From an uncultured Eubacterium sp. (lineage in GTDB: Bacteria; Bacillota; Clostridia; Peptostreptococcales; Anaerovoracaceae): DNA of 64,000 nt. Shown piece after piece: positions 33,335 to 42,125 of this stretch. The DNA lies in NCBI GenBank assembly GCA_900543485.1, contig UQRM01000010.1, positions 15,856 through 79,855 on the forward strand, given 5' to 3'. The position numbers and the translations under genes were made by a program. Under the pieces are notes generated by a model that was given only the letters and a program-made list of their open reading frames with translations, was not told the origin of the DNA and did not search any database. Each line of letters begins with the position of its first letter. The first letter of the stretch is position 1.

Positions 33335-35050
33335 CTATTTGTAGTGGAGCAGTCTGTGAGCGTTTTCTCCGGCCAGCAGCCCATTGTAGAGATTTTCGGT
33401 CACAGGATTGCCCTGAGACGTACGTACGTTGGACAACTGATCGGCTTCGTACATCCCCTGGGAGCGTTCGGCTCTTGCTCTTCCTACTACGAACGGCTGT
33501 CCCGCTCCGGCGATACATCCGCCCTGGCAGGCCATGACTTCGACGAAATCGTAGTGGACTTCGCCGCTTTCTATTTTTCTTATGAGATTTTCCGCGTTTC
33601 GCAGGCCGCTTACGATAGCGATGGAAATAGTCTGTTCTCCTTCTTCTCCGTAAGGCAGATGGACTTCCTTGACACCGTCCAGTCCTCTTACGCCTGTAAA
33701 GGCTATTTCTTCCAGTTCGGCTCTGCTGTCAGGATCGATGACGTTTCTTATCACTGCTTCTGTAACGCCACCCGTGACGCCGAAGATGACTCCGGCACCG
33801 CTGGCGATACCGAATGGCATGTCCACGGCTTCAGGCTGTATGTCTTCAAACTTGAGACCCGACTCGATAATGAGGGAAGCCAGCTCCTGAGTGGTGATGG
33901 CCAGATCGACCGTAGGTTCACCATTTGTCTTCATTTCTTCTCTCTTCACTTCGAATTTCTTAGCAGTGCAAGGCATGATAGCTACGTTCTTCACTACCTT
34001 AGGATTTTTCTGGCCTTCCGAATCAAGTCTGGCTTTTTCCTTGAGAACTGAACCAAACATTTCCATAGGCGATTTGCAGCTGGAGATGTTGTCCATCAGC
34101 TCAGGGTGCTTCGTCTCCGCGTACTTGACCCATGCAGGGCAGCAAGAGGTGAAGAGCGGCAGCTTCCCGCCTTCCTTCAGCCTTTCCACGAACTCGGCAG
34201 CCTCTTCGATGACTGTCAGGTCAGCTCCGGTAGCTGTATCGTATACCTCGTCAAAGCCCAGCTTTCTCAGAGCTGCAACGATCTTACCCATGACGTTGGT
34301 CCCGTAAGGGAAGTTGAATTCATCTCCGAGAGCTACTCTTACGGCAGGTGCTATCTGAGCCTGAACGATGATGTTGTCGTCGTTGAGCATTTCCCACAGT
34401 TCACGAAGGTTGCTTCTTACCGTTATAGCTGCCGTAGGACATACGGCGGCACATTGACCGCAGTTGACGCAGTCCGATTCGGCCAGCGGCATATCGAATG
34501 CCGGCATTACTTCCATTTTTGAGCCTCTGTTGACGAAGTCGATGGCTCCTACGTTCTGTATCTCGTCGCACATCCTGATGCAGTCGCCGCAAAGTATGCA
34601 CTTGTCAGGATGTCTGATAACAGCAAGGGAGGATTTGTCTTTCGTTCCATCCATGCTGTAGGTCTCAAATCTGACGGTATCGACGTCGAAACGGCGCGCC
34701 AGTCTCAGCAGCTCGCAGTCACGTCGCTTCTCGCAGGTGATGCAATCACGGTTGTGGTCGGCCAGCATCAGCTCCAATATCATTTTCCTGTATTCTCTCA
34801 GTCTCGGTGTATTGGTCCGTATGTCCATACCGGCTTTAGGCGGAGTGGAGCAGGATGCCAGGATATTGCCTTTTTTGTCTTCGACGATGCACATCCTGCA
34901 CGCGCCGAAGGTGGAAAGCTGTGAGTGGTAACATAAGGTCGGCATATCGAAACCGGCCTTGCGTATGAGATCGAGAATATTCTTCTCGCCTTCTATAGGT
35001 ACAGGCCTTCCGTTTACGGTCATGGTTCTCTTGTTATTGATAGTACTCAT
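33335..35050 (-). CDS. hydA: [FeFe] hydrogenase catalytic subunit (bifurcating type, HydA/HndD)
   Basis: This 571-residue enzyme forms or oxidises H2. N-terminal clusters in order are a [2Fe-2S] (YHSQLSTFGACRMC and ASCSTPP), a His-ligated [4Fe-4S] (HNRDCITCEKRRDC) and two [4Fe-4S] (CILCGDCIRMC, CVNCGQCAAVCP). The H-cluster motifs L1 TSCCPAW, L2 MPCTAKKFE and L3 MACQGGCIAGAGQP follow. A small-subunit-like C-terminal tail ends the protein. I chose ATG 35050 because GGAGGG lies just upstream, inside the hydB end. Operon order hydC-hydB-hydA matches NAD/ferredoxin electron-bifurcating hydrogenases. Confidence 0.96.
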   Translation of the reverse strand: MSTINNKRTMTVNGRPVPIEGEKNILDLIRKAGFDMPTLCYHSQLSTFGACRMCIVEDKKGNILASCSTPPKAGMDIRTNTPRLREYRKMILELMLADHNRDCITCEKRRDCELLRLARRFDVDTVRFETYSMDGTKDKSSLAVIRHPDKCILCGDCIRMCDEIQNVGAIDFVNRGSKMEVMPAFDMPLAESDCVNCGQCAAVCPTAAITVRSNLRELWEMLNDDNIIVQAQIAPAVRVALGDEFNFPYGTNVMGKIVAALRKLGFDEVYDTATGADLTVIEEAAEFVERLKEGGKLPLFTSCCPAWVKYAETKHPELMDNISSCKSPMEMFGSVLKEKARLDSEGQKNPKVVKNVAIMPCTAKKFEVKREEMKTNGEPTVDLAITTQELASLIIESGLKFEDIQPEAVDMPFGIASGAGVIFGVTGGVTEAVIRNVIDPDSRAELEEIAFTGVRGLDGVKEVHLPYGEEGEQTISIAIVSGLRNAENLIRKIESGEVHYDFVEVMACQGGCIAGAGQPFVVGRARAERSQGMYEADQLSNVRTSQGNPVTENLYNGLLAGENAHRLLHYK

Positions 35051-35051
35051 T

Positions 35052-36929
35052 TTAGCCCTCCTTAATGGCGTTGAACTTACATTTTTCCATACATGCTCCG
35101 CACTTGATACATTTGGCCGCGTCGATTTCATACGGCTCCTTTATCTTTCCGGAGATGGCGTCTACAGGACATACCTTGGAGCACAGGGAGCAGCCCTTGC
35201 AGAGATCCTTGTCGATGTAGATGGTTTTGAGGGCCTGGCAGTTGCCGGTCCTGCATTTCTTATCGACGATGTGCTCGATATATTCGTCCCTGAAGTATTT
35301 GAGTGTCGACTGAACAGGATTAGCTGCCGTCTTGCCCAGACCGCAGAGGGCTGTGGCGGTGATAGTGTCAGCCAGTCTTTCCAGTATGTCAAGATCGGAG
35401 AGCTCGCCGTTTCCGGCTACGATCTTCTCAAGGATGTCCAGCATTCTCCTGGTACCTTCACGGCATGGTACGCATTTGCCGCATGATTCGTTCTGAGTGA
35501 AGTTCATGAAGAATCTGGCCACCTCTACCATGCAGGTGTCTTCATCCATTACTACCAGTCCGCCGGAACCTATCATGGCGCCGACTTTTTTCAGGCTGTC
35601 GAAGTCCAGCGGCAGATCGAGATGCTCTTCCGTGAGACATGCTCCCGAAGGACCTCCTATCTGTACGGCCTTGAATTTTTTGCCGCCTCTGATGCCGCCG
35701 CCGATATCGTATATGACCTGTCTGAGAGTAGTTCCCATAGGTACCTCGATGAGACCGGTGTTGACGATGTTTCCGGTAAGAGCGAATGCCTTGGTGCCGG
35801 GGCTCTTTTCAGGTCCGATGGATCTGTACCATTCCGCGCCGTTTTCTATTATGATAGGAACATTGGCGAAGGTCTCCACGTTGTTCAAAAGTGTCGGTTT
35901 GCCGTAGAGGCCGTGCTCTACTGTTCTAGGAGGCTTGACTCTTGGCATTCCTCTGTTTCCTTCGATGGATGTGGTGAGGGCGCTTCCTTCGCCGCAGACG
36001 AATGCGCCGGCTCCTTTTACGATATGTATATCGAAGTCGAAATCAGCGCCCAGGATGTTCTTCCCCAGAAGGCCGATCTCGCGGGCCTGTTCGATGGCCA
36101 TGGTAAGCCTTTCCACAGCCAGAGGATATTCGGCTCTGACGTAAATGTATCCTTCTTTTGCTCCTGACGCGTAGCCTGCTATCATCATTCCTTCCAGCAT
36201 CTTGTGAGGGTCGCCTTCCATGATGCTTCTGTCCATGAAGGCACCTGGGTCACCTTCGTCTCCGTTGCAGACTACATATTTCTCAGGAGATTTCTGGGAT
36301 TTCACCTGGGACCATTTCCTCCCGGCAGGGAATCCGGCACCGCCTCTTCCTCTCAGGTTGGAATCTGTGATGACCTTGATCACTTCGTCCTGAGTCATTT
36401 CGAACATACATTTTTCCAGAGAGCTGTAGCCGCCGTAAGCGATGTATTCCTTGATGGACTGAGCGTCTATCTGTCCGCAGTCCTCCAGGACCATCCTCGT
36501 CTGATGTTTGTAGAATGGTATCTCTTCCTGTTCCGGATACTGTATCCCATCTCTGCTGTATATGAGTCTTTCGACTACTTCGTCGCCTGCTATGGATTTT
36601 TCCACTATCTCGCGGCAGTCTTCCGGCTTGACCTTCAGGTAGAAAAGCTTCGACGGCTCTATCCTGAGGACAGGGCCCATTTCGCAGAACCCGTGACAGC
36701 CGCTCTTCTTGAGGCCTATGCTGCCCTGACAGGCGTCAGAATCCAGAGAAACGTCACATCTGAGGCCGTATTCCTCGATGAGCTTTTTGAATTCGTCATA
36801 GATTTCCATGGAACCGCCGGCTACGCAACCTGTTCCGCCGCATACATATACCTTTTTTGTCTGAGTGTCGATATGAGCCAGAAATTCCTTTCTGTACTGG
36901 TCTAAATGCTTTCTATCTGTTATTTTCAT
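35052..36929 (-). CDS. hydB: Bifurcating hydrogenase subunit B (NuoF-like)
   Basis: This 625-residue flavoprotein couples NAD(H) to ferredoxin and H2. An N-terminal thioredoxin-like [2Fe-2S] domain (VYVCGGTGCVAGG and GCHGFCEMGP) is followed by the NuoF core. That core has the NADH/FMN loop GRGGAGFPAGRKWS, CGEGSALTTSIEG, and the cluster cysteines ESCGKCVPCREG. Two ferredoxin-type [4Fe-4S] motifs end the protein (CKGCSLCSKVCP, CIKCGACMEKC). It lies 9 bp after hydC and 1 nt before hydA, so all three are made together in the cytoplasm. Confidence 0.95.
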   Translation of the reverse strand: MKITDRKHLDQYRKEFLAHIDTQTKKVYVCGGTGCVAGGSMEIYDEFKKLIEEYGLRCDVSLDSDACQGSIGLKKSGCHGFCEMGPVLRIEPSKLFYLKVKPEDCREIVEKSIAGDEVVERLIYSRDGIQYPEQEEIPFYKHQTRMVLEDCGQIDAQSIKEYIAYGGYSSLEKCMFEMTQDEVIKVITDSNLRGRGGAGFPAGRKWSQVKSQKSPEKYVVCNGDEGDPGAFMDRSIMEGDPHKMLEGMMIAGYASGAKEGYIYVRAEYPLAVERLTMAIEQAREIGLLGKNILGADFDFDIHIVKGAGAFVCGEGSALTTSIEGNRGMPRVKPPRTVEHGLYGKPTLLNNVETFANVPIIIENGAEWYRSIGPEKSPGTKAFALTGNIVNTGLIEVPMGTTLRQVIYDIGGGIRGGKKFKAVQIGGPSGACLTEEHLDLPLDFDSLKKVGAMIGSGGLVVMDEDTCMVEVARFFMNFTQNESCGKCVPCREGTRRMLDILEKIVAGNGELSDLDILERLADTITATALCGLGKTAANPVQSTLKYFRDEYIEHIVDKKCRTGNCQALKTIYIDKDLCKGCSLCSKVCPVDAISGKIKEPYEIDAAKCIKCGACMEKCKFNAIKEG

Positions 36930-36938
36930 GGGGTCCTC

Positions 36939-37403
36939 CTATTCCAGTTCTTCCACTAAGGCTGTAGCTGATTCGGGAGTCATGGCAGGGTATACCTTGT
37001 CGTTGACGGTCATTACGGGAGCTAACCCGCAGGCGCCGAGACATGATACCGTTTCGACGGTAAAGAGACCGTCATCGGTAGTCTTCTTGCCTTCCTTGAG
37101 ATTCAGCTTGTTCTGAAGAGCATTTAAAATAGGTATGGATTTTCTGACGTGACATGCCGTACCGTCGCAGATCTTTATCACGTATTTTCCCTTCGGTTCA
37201 AGGGAAAAATTCTCGTAGAATGTCGCGACGCTGTAGATCTTGGCGATGCTCACATCGATTTTCTTTGCAAGATAAAACAACGCTTCCTTAGGAAGATATC
37301 TGTATTCCTCCTGGATATCCTGCAAAATAGCGACGATAGGTTTCTTGTCGCCGTGACGGTCGATGATACCGTCGATGGTTTTACACATTTTCTCATTATC
37401 CAT
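36939..37403 (-). CDS. hydC: Bifurcating hydrogenase subunit C (NuoE-like)
   Basis: This 154-residue thioredoxin-like protein carries one [2Fe-2S] cluster with cysteines in CDGTACHVR and CLGACGLAPV, as in the 24-kDa subunit of complex I. KIDVSIAKIYSVATFYENF is a further family signature. I chose ATG 37403, which has GGG about 10 nt upstream. The frame extends 7 codons further but with no ribosome binding site. It is the first gene of hydCBA, and a good promoter lies about 80 nt upstream. Confidence 0.93.
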   Translation of the reverse strand: MDNEKMCKTIDGIIDRHGDKKPIVAILQDIQEEYRYLPKEALFYLAKKIDVSIAKIYSVATFYENFSLEPKGKYVIKICDGTACHVRKSIPILNALQNKLNLKEGKKTTDDGLFTVETVSCLGACGLAPVMTVNDKVYPAMTPESATALVEELE

Positions 37404-37479
37404 AGTGAATTGCCCTTTCTGCATGTAGGTGGTGATAACGGTATGAAATTTAAGAATGGTGAAAATCTTGATAAAAAAT

Positions 37480-37508
37480 ATTTTACATTATCGGTTAAAT
37501 GTTGTCTA
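37480..37508 (-). promoter_or_regulatory. Probable hydCBA promoter
   Basis: On the minus strand, TAGACA (37503-37508) and TAAAAT (37480-37485) are 17 bp apart. The spacer contains a TTTAACC stretch. A full Rex operator is not seen. The AT-rich segment upstream (about 37530-37600) holds repeated AAATTAA stretches that could assist activation. Confidence 0.6.
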
Positions 37509-37603
37509 CAGGTTTAATATGTAGGAAAAAACTTACTTGCTTAAAAAAAAGAAAAAATGTTATTAATTTGCTCAAAAAACGGCTTTAATTTGTTTAAAAA
37601 ATA

Positions 37604-38584
37604 TCACAGTCTTATGGAAATCTCGCCGGATGAAAGGGTTTCCCGAGTACCGTTTTCATACTGGACGATCAGCCGTCCGGCGTTGTCAATATCAAGAGCC
37701 TTTGCCGGTATACCTGAAAGATCCTTTTCCGGTGAGGTGAGGTATCTTCCTTTATATACCGTGATATCCCGTCCCAATACGATACTTCTTTGCTTATAAG
37801 AATCGATAAATGTGCTGTTTTCCTGATCGCCGATAAAACGCAGCGTCCCGGCTATTATTTCTGCCGCCAGCTGAGCTTTGGAGTAATTTCCTTCCACAGC
37901 ACCTGCGATATCCAGCAGCTCTTCAGGGAAATCCTTAACAGTCGTGTTGACTCCTATACCTATGATCATGGTTTCGACGCGGCCTGTTTCGAAGTTGGTG
38001 ATGCCCTCGGTCAGGATACCGCATATTTTTTTCCCGTCGCAGTAAATATCGTTGACCCATTTGATCCCTGCCTGCTTTCCGCAGACTTTTTCAACCGCTT
38101 CGGCGACGGCGACGGCGGCGGCTGTGGTGACAGCGGCTGCTCTGTCGAGAGCGAAAGACGGCTTTATTATGATGCTGAGATAAAGACCTTCCCTGGGAGA
38201 AAAGAAGTCTCTGCCCAGACGCCCTCGTCCGGCTGTTTGCTGTAGCGCTATCACGACAGTCCCGTGACTGGCCCCGTCATCTGACAGCTGGCGTGCTTTC
38301 AGGTTAGTTGAATCGAGGATGTCGTATACCTCTATATCGATGCTTTTGTATTCCGAAGGGAGAAAATCACGTATGTTTCCCGCGGCGATAGTATCGCCTC
38401 CTTCGATGAGTCTGTAACCCCTGTTGGTGACAGCTTTTATGATATATCCTTCTTCTCTGAGGGCTCTGATGGCTTTCCATATGGCGGTACGGGAAACATG
38501 GAGATCGCCTGACAGCGTCTCTCCTGAAACGAAACTCCCGCCGGCGTTCCGGAGCGATTTTAACACGAGATCTTTAGTAGACAT
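37604..38584 (-). CDS. birA: Bifunctional biotin-protein ligase / biotin operon repressor
   Basis: This is a 326-residue protein. The N-terminal winged helix (1-65; SGDLHVSRTAIWKAIRALREEGYII) marks it as a repressor as well as a ligase. The catalytic domain has STNLKARQL, the adenylate loop GRGRLGRDFFSPREGLYLS and the lysine in IKWVNDIYCDGKKICGI. A C-terminal SH3-like domain follows. BirA makes biotinyl-AMP, loads it on biotin carboxyl carriers, and in the loaded state represses transport genes such as bioY (9 kb). It starts 4 bp after the LysR gene on the same strand. Confidence 0.95.
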   Translation of the reverse strand: MSTKDLVLKSLRNAGGSFVSGETLSGDLHVSRTAIWKAIRALREEGYIIKAVTNRGYRLIEGGDTIAAGNIRDFLPSEYKSIDIEVYDILDSTNLKARQLSDDGASHGTVVIALQQTAGRGRLGRDFFSPREGLYLSIIIKPSFALDRAAAVTTAAAVAVAEAVEKVCGKQAGIKWVNDIYCDGKKICGILTEGITNFETGRVETMIIGIGVNTTVKDFPEELLDIAGAVEGNYSKAQLAAEIIAGTLRFIGDQENSTFIDSYKQRSIVLGRDITVYKGRYLTSPEKDLSGIPAKALDIDNAGRLIVQYENGTRETLSSGEISIRL

Positions 38585-38588
38585 AATA

Positions 38589-39470
38589 TCAATCCTCCAA
38601 TTCGTCCTGCAATATCTCCAGCAGCTTCTTCGCGGCGGCGGAGAATATCTGGTACTTTTTCCACGCGATGAACATATCCACTTTCATGGCAGGTTCAAAA
38701 GGGCGGAAGCAGAGAGGGCTTTCCTCGGAAGTATTGGCCAGCTTATCTATGCAGACGGCGTATCCCAGACCTTCCTCCACCATGACAGCGGCATTGTAGA
38801 TAAGATTGTATGTACCGATGATGTTCAGCTCCTCAAAAGCGATGCCCAGCCATCCCGAAAGCTCGTTCTGTATCAGAGCCTGACGCGAACACAGGAGAGG
38901 CAGACCTGGGAGCATGTCGGGAGTTATGCTTTCCTCCTTCGCCAGAGAATCGTCCTTTCTCATGATAAGACCCCATCGGTGATAGTAGGGCAGTGTCAGA
39001 TAATCATACTTTTTCAGATCGGTCATGCCGACAAACAGACCGAAGTCCAGCAGCCCCTTGTCCAGCCGCTCGGAGACGTCTTCACCGTTGCCGCTGTACA
39101 AGTTGAACGTGACGCCGGGATGGAGAGCCTGCAGCCGGGACAAAGATTTTGCTATATACCGTATAGCTTCGGTTTCACCGCTGCCGATGAATATCTCTCC
39201 CACTATGGTCTCGCTGTCCGCTGTGAAGGCAGCCTCAGTCTTGTCGACCAATTCGGTTATTTCCTGAGCCCGCTTGCGCAGGAACATCCCGTCCTCCGTC
39301 AGCATTATCTTCCTGTTGCCCCGTATGAACAGCGTTCTGCCCAGCTCCTTCTCCAGCTCCATCAGCTGCTTCGACAAGGTGGGCTGAGTGACGTGGAGAG
39401 TCTCGGCAGCAGCCGTTATATTCTGCTCTCTCGCGACAGCGAGAAAGTATCGTAAAACACGAAGTTCCAT
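38589..39470 (-). CDS. LysR-family transcriptional regulator
   Basis: The 293-residue protein begins MELRVLRYFLAVAREQNITAA. Its helix-turn-helix TAAAETLHVTQPTLSKQLMELEKELG is followed by the periplasmic-binding-like effector domain (about 90-290). I chose ATG 39470 because AAGGAGAAGG stands about 7 nt upstream; the 14 residues added by the longer frame are not conserved-looking. Its target is unknown. LysR proteins often control a divergent neighbour, here the zinc-ribbon gene, but cotranscription with birA is equally plausible. Confidence 0.92.
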   Translation of the reverse strand: MELRVLRYFLAVAREQNITAAAETLHVTQPTLSKQLMELEKELGRTLFIRGNRKIMLTEDGMFLRKRAQEITELVDKTEAAFTADSETIVGEIFIGSGETEAIRYIAKSLSRLQALHPGVTFNLYSGNGEDVSERLDKGLLDFGLFVGMTDLKKYDYLTLPYYHRWGLIMRKDDSLAKEESITPDMLPGLPLLCSRQALIQNELSGWLGIAFEELNIIGTYNLIYNAAVMVEEGLGYAVCIDKLANTSEESPLCFRPFEPAMKVDMFIAWKKYQIFSAAAKKLLEILQDELED

Positions 39471-39696
39471 TTTATCCTTCTCCTTGATATATCTATCACA
39501 TGTTTGATTCAATTATAAGTATTAAGTAAAGTCATGGCAAGCGGCTTTTATAGGCGTCCGCTATTGGAATGAGAGCGGGAGCCAAGGTAAAGATACGGAA
39601 AAAATTGTGTAGTTGCTGTGAATCCGCTTGTCAACAGGCGTGCGGATAATGTATATTAAAAAAAATATATATTCGAAAAGCAGCAGGAGGATGAAT

Positions 39697-40131
39697 ATGA
39701 GCGGATTTTTTTCACGTTCCAGCAGCAATCGCCGCTATCCTGATCCAAACAGGGGCGGGAGCCATTACAGGAAAAAGGGCCTGTTTGGTATACTGTCGGG
39801 ATTCGGCGGCTCTTTCGGTTCACGGAGCTCATGGGGCTACAGAGGTTACGGCGGCTATCCGGGACAGGGTTATCCCGATCAGGGCTATCCGGGGCAAGGC
39901 TATCAGCAGGGTGGTCAGACGAACTTGTCAGGCGGCCAGATGAGTCCTCGTCATGGAGACGGCCAGATAGTATGCCCTAAGTGCGGGACAGCGGTCCCGG
40001 CAGGTTCGAAGTTCTGTTTGTCGTGCGGAGAAAAGATAGAGGCCAATGCCTCCTTCTGTACCGACTGTGGCAAGCCTCTCCCGCCGGGGGCCAAGTTCTG
40101 TGCCAACTGCGGCAAGCCGGTCGGTAAATGA
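39697..40131 (+). CDS. Low-complexity protein with double zinc ribbon
   Basis: The 144-residue protein has a basic, Ser/Arg/Gly-rich N-terminal half including repeated GYPGQGYPDQ units (about residues 48-72). The C-terminal half has paired zinc knuckles: CPKCGTAVPAGSKFCLSCGE and CTDCGKPLPPGAKFCANCGK. The first half looks disordered and could mediate condensation or binding. I chose ATG 39697, 6 nt after AGGAGG (39685-39690). It overlaps the kinase gene by 4 nt, so the two products probably act together. Substrate or adaptor of the kinase is an inference. Confidence 0.78.
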   Translation: MSGFFSRSSSNRRYPDPNRGGSHYRKKGLFGILSGFGGSFGSRSSWGYRGYGGYPGQGYPDQGYPGQGYQQGGQTNLSGGQMSPRHGDGQIVCPKCGTAVPAGSKFCLSCGEKIEANASFCTDCGKPLPPGAKFCANCGKPVGK

Positions 40132-40925
40132 TGCTGCGGAAAAATAAGAGGATCGGAGACTACACCGTGATGTCCCGCATCGGAAGCGGACGTTACGGTG
40201 TATGTTTTCTTGCGCGAAGCTCTGATGGGAGGCAGGTGGTGCTGAAACGGTTTCGCAGGCGGATGAGAAGAAAAAACCGTTTCCACGAGCACCACGAAGC
40301 AGTAATACTGTCGGGTCTTCGGCATCCGGCGCTCCCACAGCTGGAAGGAGTGATAAATGACCGTCATGGCTATTTTTTCGTCCTTGAATACAAAGCCGGC
40401 AAATCGCTGGCCAGATGGTTGTTTGATGAGAAGAAGAGCTTTTCGGAAGCGGAAATAAGGGACATCGGGACGCAGCTTTTTCGTATACTGGAGTATTTGG
40501 AGAGCCGCAGCGTTATCCACGGAGATATCAGCATTTCAAATATCCTGTATGATGGAGAGGTGATAGCGTTGATAGATTTTGGCCTGGCCAGGTATGAGGG
40601 GACCAGAGGCATGTCCTTCAGTCTGGATCTGGCACGGACAGCAGACGTTTTGCTGTATCTGCTCTATTCATGCTACGGCGAGACTGCCTGCGGACCAGCA
40701 GGCAGCCGTGAAGAGAGGACGTGGCGTCAGGAGCTTCCTCTTTCGCGGGAGCAGCAAGAGTTCATCGGTCAGCTGTTGGAACCGGATACTTTCGGCAGGG
40801 AGGCGTCTGACACGGACGTTACGGAGACAGTAGCCACGGGAACGGATCCAGCCCGGAGAAGCGATGGACCCCGGCCGGCTGCCGCAGCAAGTGAGATATT
40901 TCAGAGATTATGGCCGCGGATGTGA
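40128..40925 (+). CDS. Hanks-type Ser/Thr protein kinase, short single-domain
   Basis: This is a 265-residue kinase with no membrane helix or PASTA repeats. Motifs in order are the glycine loop IGSGRYG, the ATP lysine in VVLKRF and Glu in HEAVILSGLRHP. The hinge is VLEYKAGKSL, the catalytic loop HGDISISNILYD (Asp kept, HRD to HGD), and DFG in IDFGLARYEG. No APE motif is seen; SLDLARTADVLLYLLYS takes the place of helix F. This resembles compact bacterial kinases rather than PrkC. It is coupled to the zinc-ribbon gene. The FHA-FtsW fusion could read its output, but that is inference. Confidence 0.85.
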   Translation: MMLRKNKRIGDYTVMSRIGSGRYGVCFLARSSDGRQVVLKRFRRRMRRKNRFHEHHEAVILSGLRHPALPQLEGVINDRHGYFFVLEYKAGKSLARWLFDEKKSFSEAEIRDIGTQLFRILEYLESRSVIHGDISISNILYDGEVIALIDFGLARYEGTRGMSFSLDLARTADVLLYLLYSCYGETACGPAGSREERTWRQELPLSREQQEFIGQLLEPDTFGREASDTDVTETVATGTDPARRSDGPRPAAAASEIFQRLWPRM

Positions 40926-40952
40926 ATGAAAACGCACGTCCGCGGCTTTGCA
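40912..40952 (+). terminator. Possible terminator overlapping the kinase stop codon
   Basis: GCCGCGGATGTG pairs with CACGTCCGCGGC across a 10-nt loop, then only TTTGCATTG follows. The stem is strong but the T run is short, so efficiency is uncertain. Confidence 0.45.
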
Positions 40953-41119
40953 TTGTGGCTCCGCGGGGACCTGTCGTTGTCCGCCGGCCCCCTGAGGCCT
41001 TCCGCTATCCGCAGCTATTCCTTTTGCGTATGGAAAACGATAATTTATAGGTATTTGCTATCAATGAAGACCGGGTGTAAAATAATCTCATCAGAAAGCG
41101 TGGCGCAGGAGGCATTGAG

Positions 41120-41356
41120 ATGTTGACGAAAAAAGAGAAAGACGCACTGAGGCAAATATTGAAGGATGCCGGATGTTGCCAGGAGCAGGCCGACAGGTTC
41201 TTAGGATGTCGTGAAAATAAAAGCTGCGGCGAGCAGCTGGACATATTGTCGGACTACAGGCGGCAGCTGTTGGATAAAAGTCATCAGGTACAGCGGCAGC
41301 TGGAGTGTCTCGATTATCTGATATACAGGATAAAAGAGGGAAAAGAGATCAGTTGA
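41120..41356 (+). CDS. Small helical protein of unknown function (78 residues)
   Basis: This is a short, charged, mostly helical protein (LTKKEKDALRQILKDAGCCQ, then RRQLLDKSHQVQRQLECLDYLIYRIKE). Four cysteines (CC, GC, SC) and a single later one are notable. I do not recognise the family with confidence. Similar small proteins sit beside CMD-domain and flavin or Fe-S reductase genes in Clostridia, as here. AGGAGG lies about 9 nt before the ATG. It is 19 bp before the CMD-cupin gene and is likely the first gene of that operon. Confidence 0.65.
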   Translation: MLTKKEKDALRQILKDAGCCQEQADRFLGCRENKSCGEQLDILSDYRRQLLDKSHQVQRQLECLDYLIYRIKEGKEIS

Positions 41357-41375
41357 AACAAGAGGAGGTATGGTT

Positions 41376-42122
41376 ATGAAAAAGCAGACAGCCGGAAGAG
41401 ATAGTCTTGGAGAATTCGCTCCTAAATTCGCGGAGCTGAACGATGATGTGCTCTTTGGAGAAGTGTGGTCGAGAGAGGATAAACTGTCGTTGAGGGACAG
41501 ATCGCTGGTGACCATATGTGTGTTTATGGGAAAAGGTCTTGTCGATAACTCCCTTAAGTACCATCTGATGAGCGCAAAAAACAATGGGATAACGAAGGAA
41601 GAGATGGCGGAGATAATAACCCATGCTGCCTTCTATGCCGGCTGGCCAAACGCGTGGGCCGTATTCAATCTGGCTAAGGAAGTGTACGCTGACGAAGAGG
41701 ATGGACGCGACGGGGAGCACGGCGGCATGTTCGGTATGGGAGAGCCAAACACGGCATTCGCCCAGTATTTCATCGGCAATTCATATCTGAAGCCGCTGGT
41801 GGATCCGGAAAAATCCAATCTTTTCCTGGCTAACGTGACCTTTGAGCCGGGATGCCGCAACAATTGGCATATACACAGAGCCGAGAAAGGCGGCGGACAG
41901 GTGCTGGTATGCGTCGAAGGAGAGGGCTGGTACCAGGAAGAAGGAAAACCGGCTCAGAGCCTGAAGCCGGGCGATGTGGTAGTGATCCCGCCTGATGTCA
42001 AGCACTGGCACGGTGCCAAGGCCGACTGCTGGTTCAGTCATATAGCGATAGAGGTTCCGGGAGAAGCCACAGGAAGCGAGTGGTGTGAACCGGTCAGCGA
42101 TGAGGAATATGGGAGGCTTTAA
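41376..42122 (+). CDS. Carboxymuconolactone decarboxylase-like domain fused to a cupin
   Basis: The 248-residue protein joins two small domains. Residues about 15-100 are CMD/AhpD-like (RDRSLVTICVFMGKG, EEMAEIITHAAFYAGWPNAW), though without the redox CxxC of AhpD. Residues about 125-245 are a cupin with metal histidines (NNWHIHRAEKGGGQVLVCVEGEGWYQEEG, later HWHG). Such fusions are often found with aldo-keto reductases in anaerobes. ATG 41376, 7 nt after AGGAGG, is preferred to ATG 41370. It is 3 bp before the reductase gene. A role in carbonyl or lactone metabolism is a guess. Confidence 0.88.
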   Translation: MKKQTAGRDSLGEFAPKFAELNDDVLFGEVWSREDKLSLRDRSLVTICVFMGKGLVDNSLKYHLMSAKNNGITKEEMAEIITHAAFYAGWPNAWAVFNLAKEVYADEEDGRDGEHGGMFGMGEPNTAFAQYFIGNSYLKPLVDPEKSNLFLANVTFEPGCRNNWHIHRAEKGGGQVLVCVEGEGWYQEEGKPAQSLKPGDVVVIPPDVKHWHGAKADCWFSHIAIEVPGEATGSEWCEPVSDEEYGRL

Positions 42123-42125
42123 GAT

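Noticed and set aside
37480-37600. Rex operator for the hydrogenase operon
   Set aside because: Only half-site-like TTTAAC stretches were seen, not the full TTGTTAA-type dyad.
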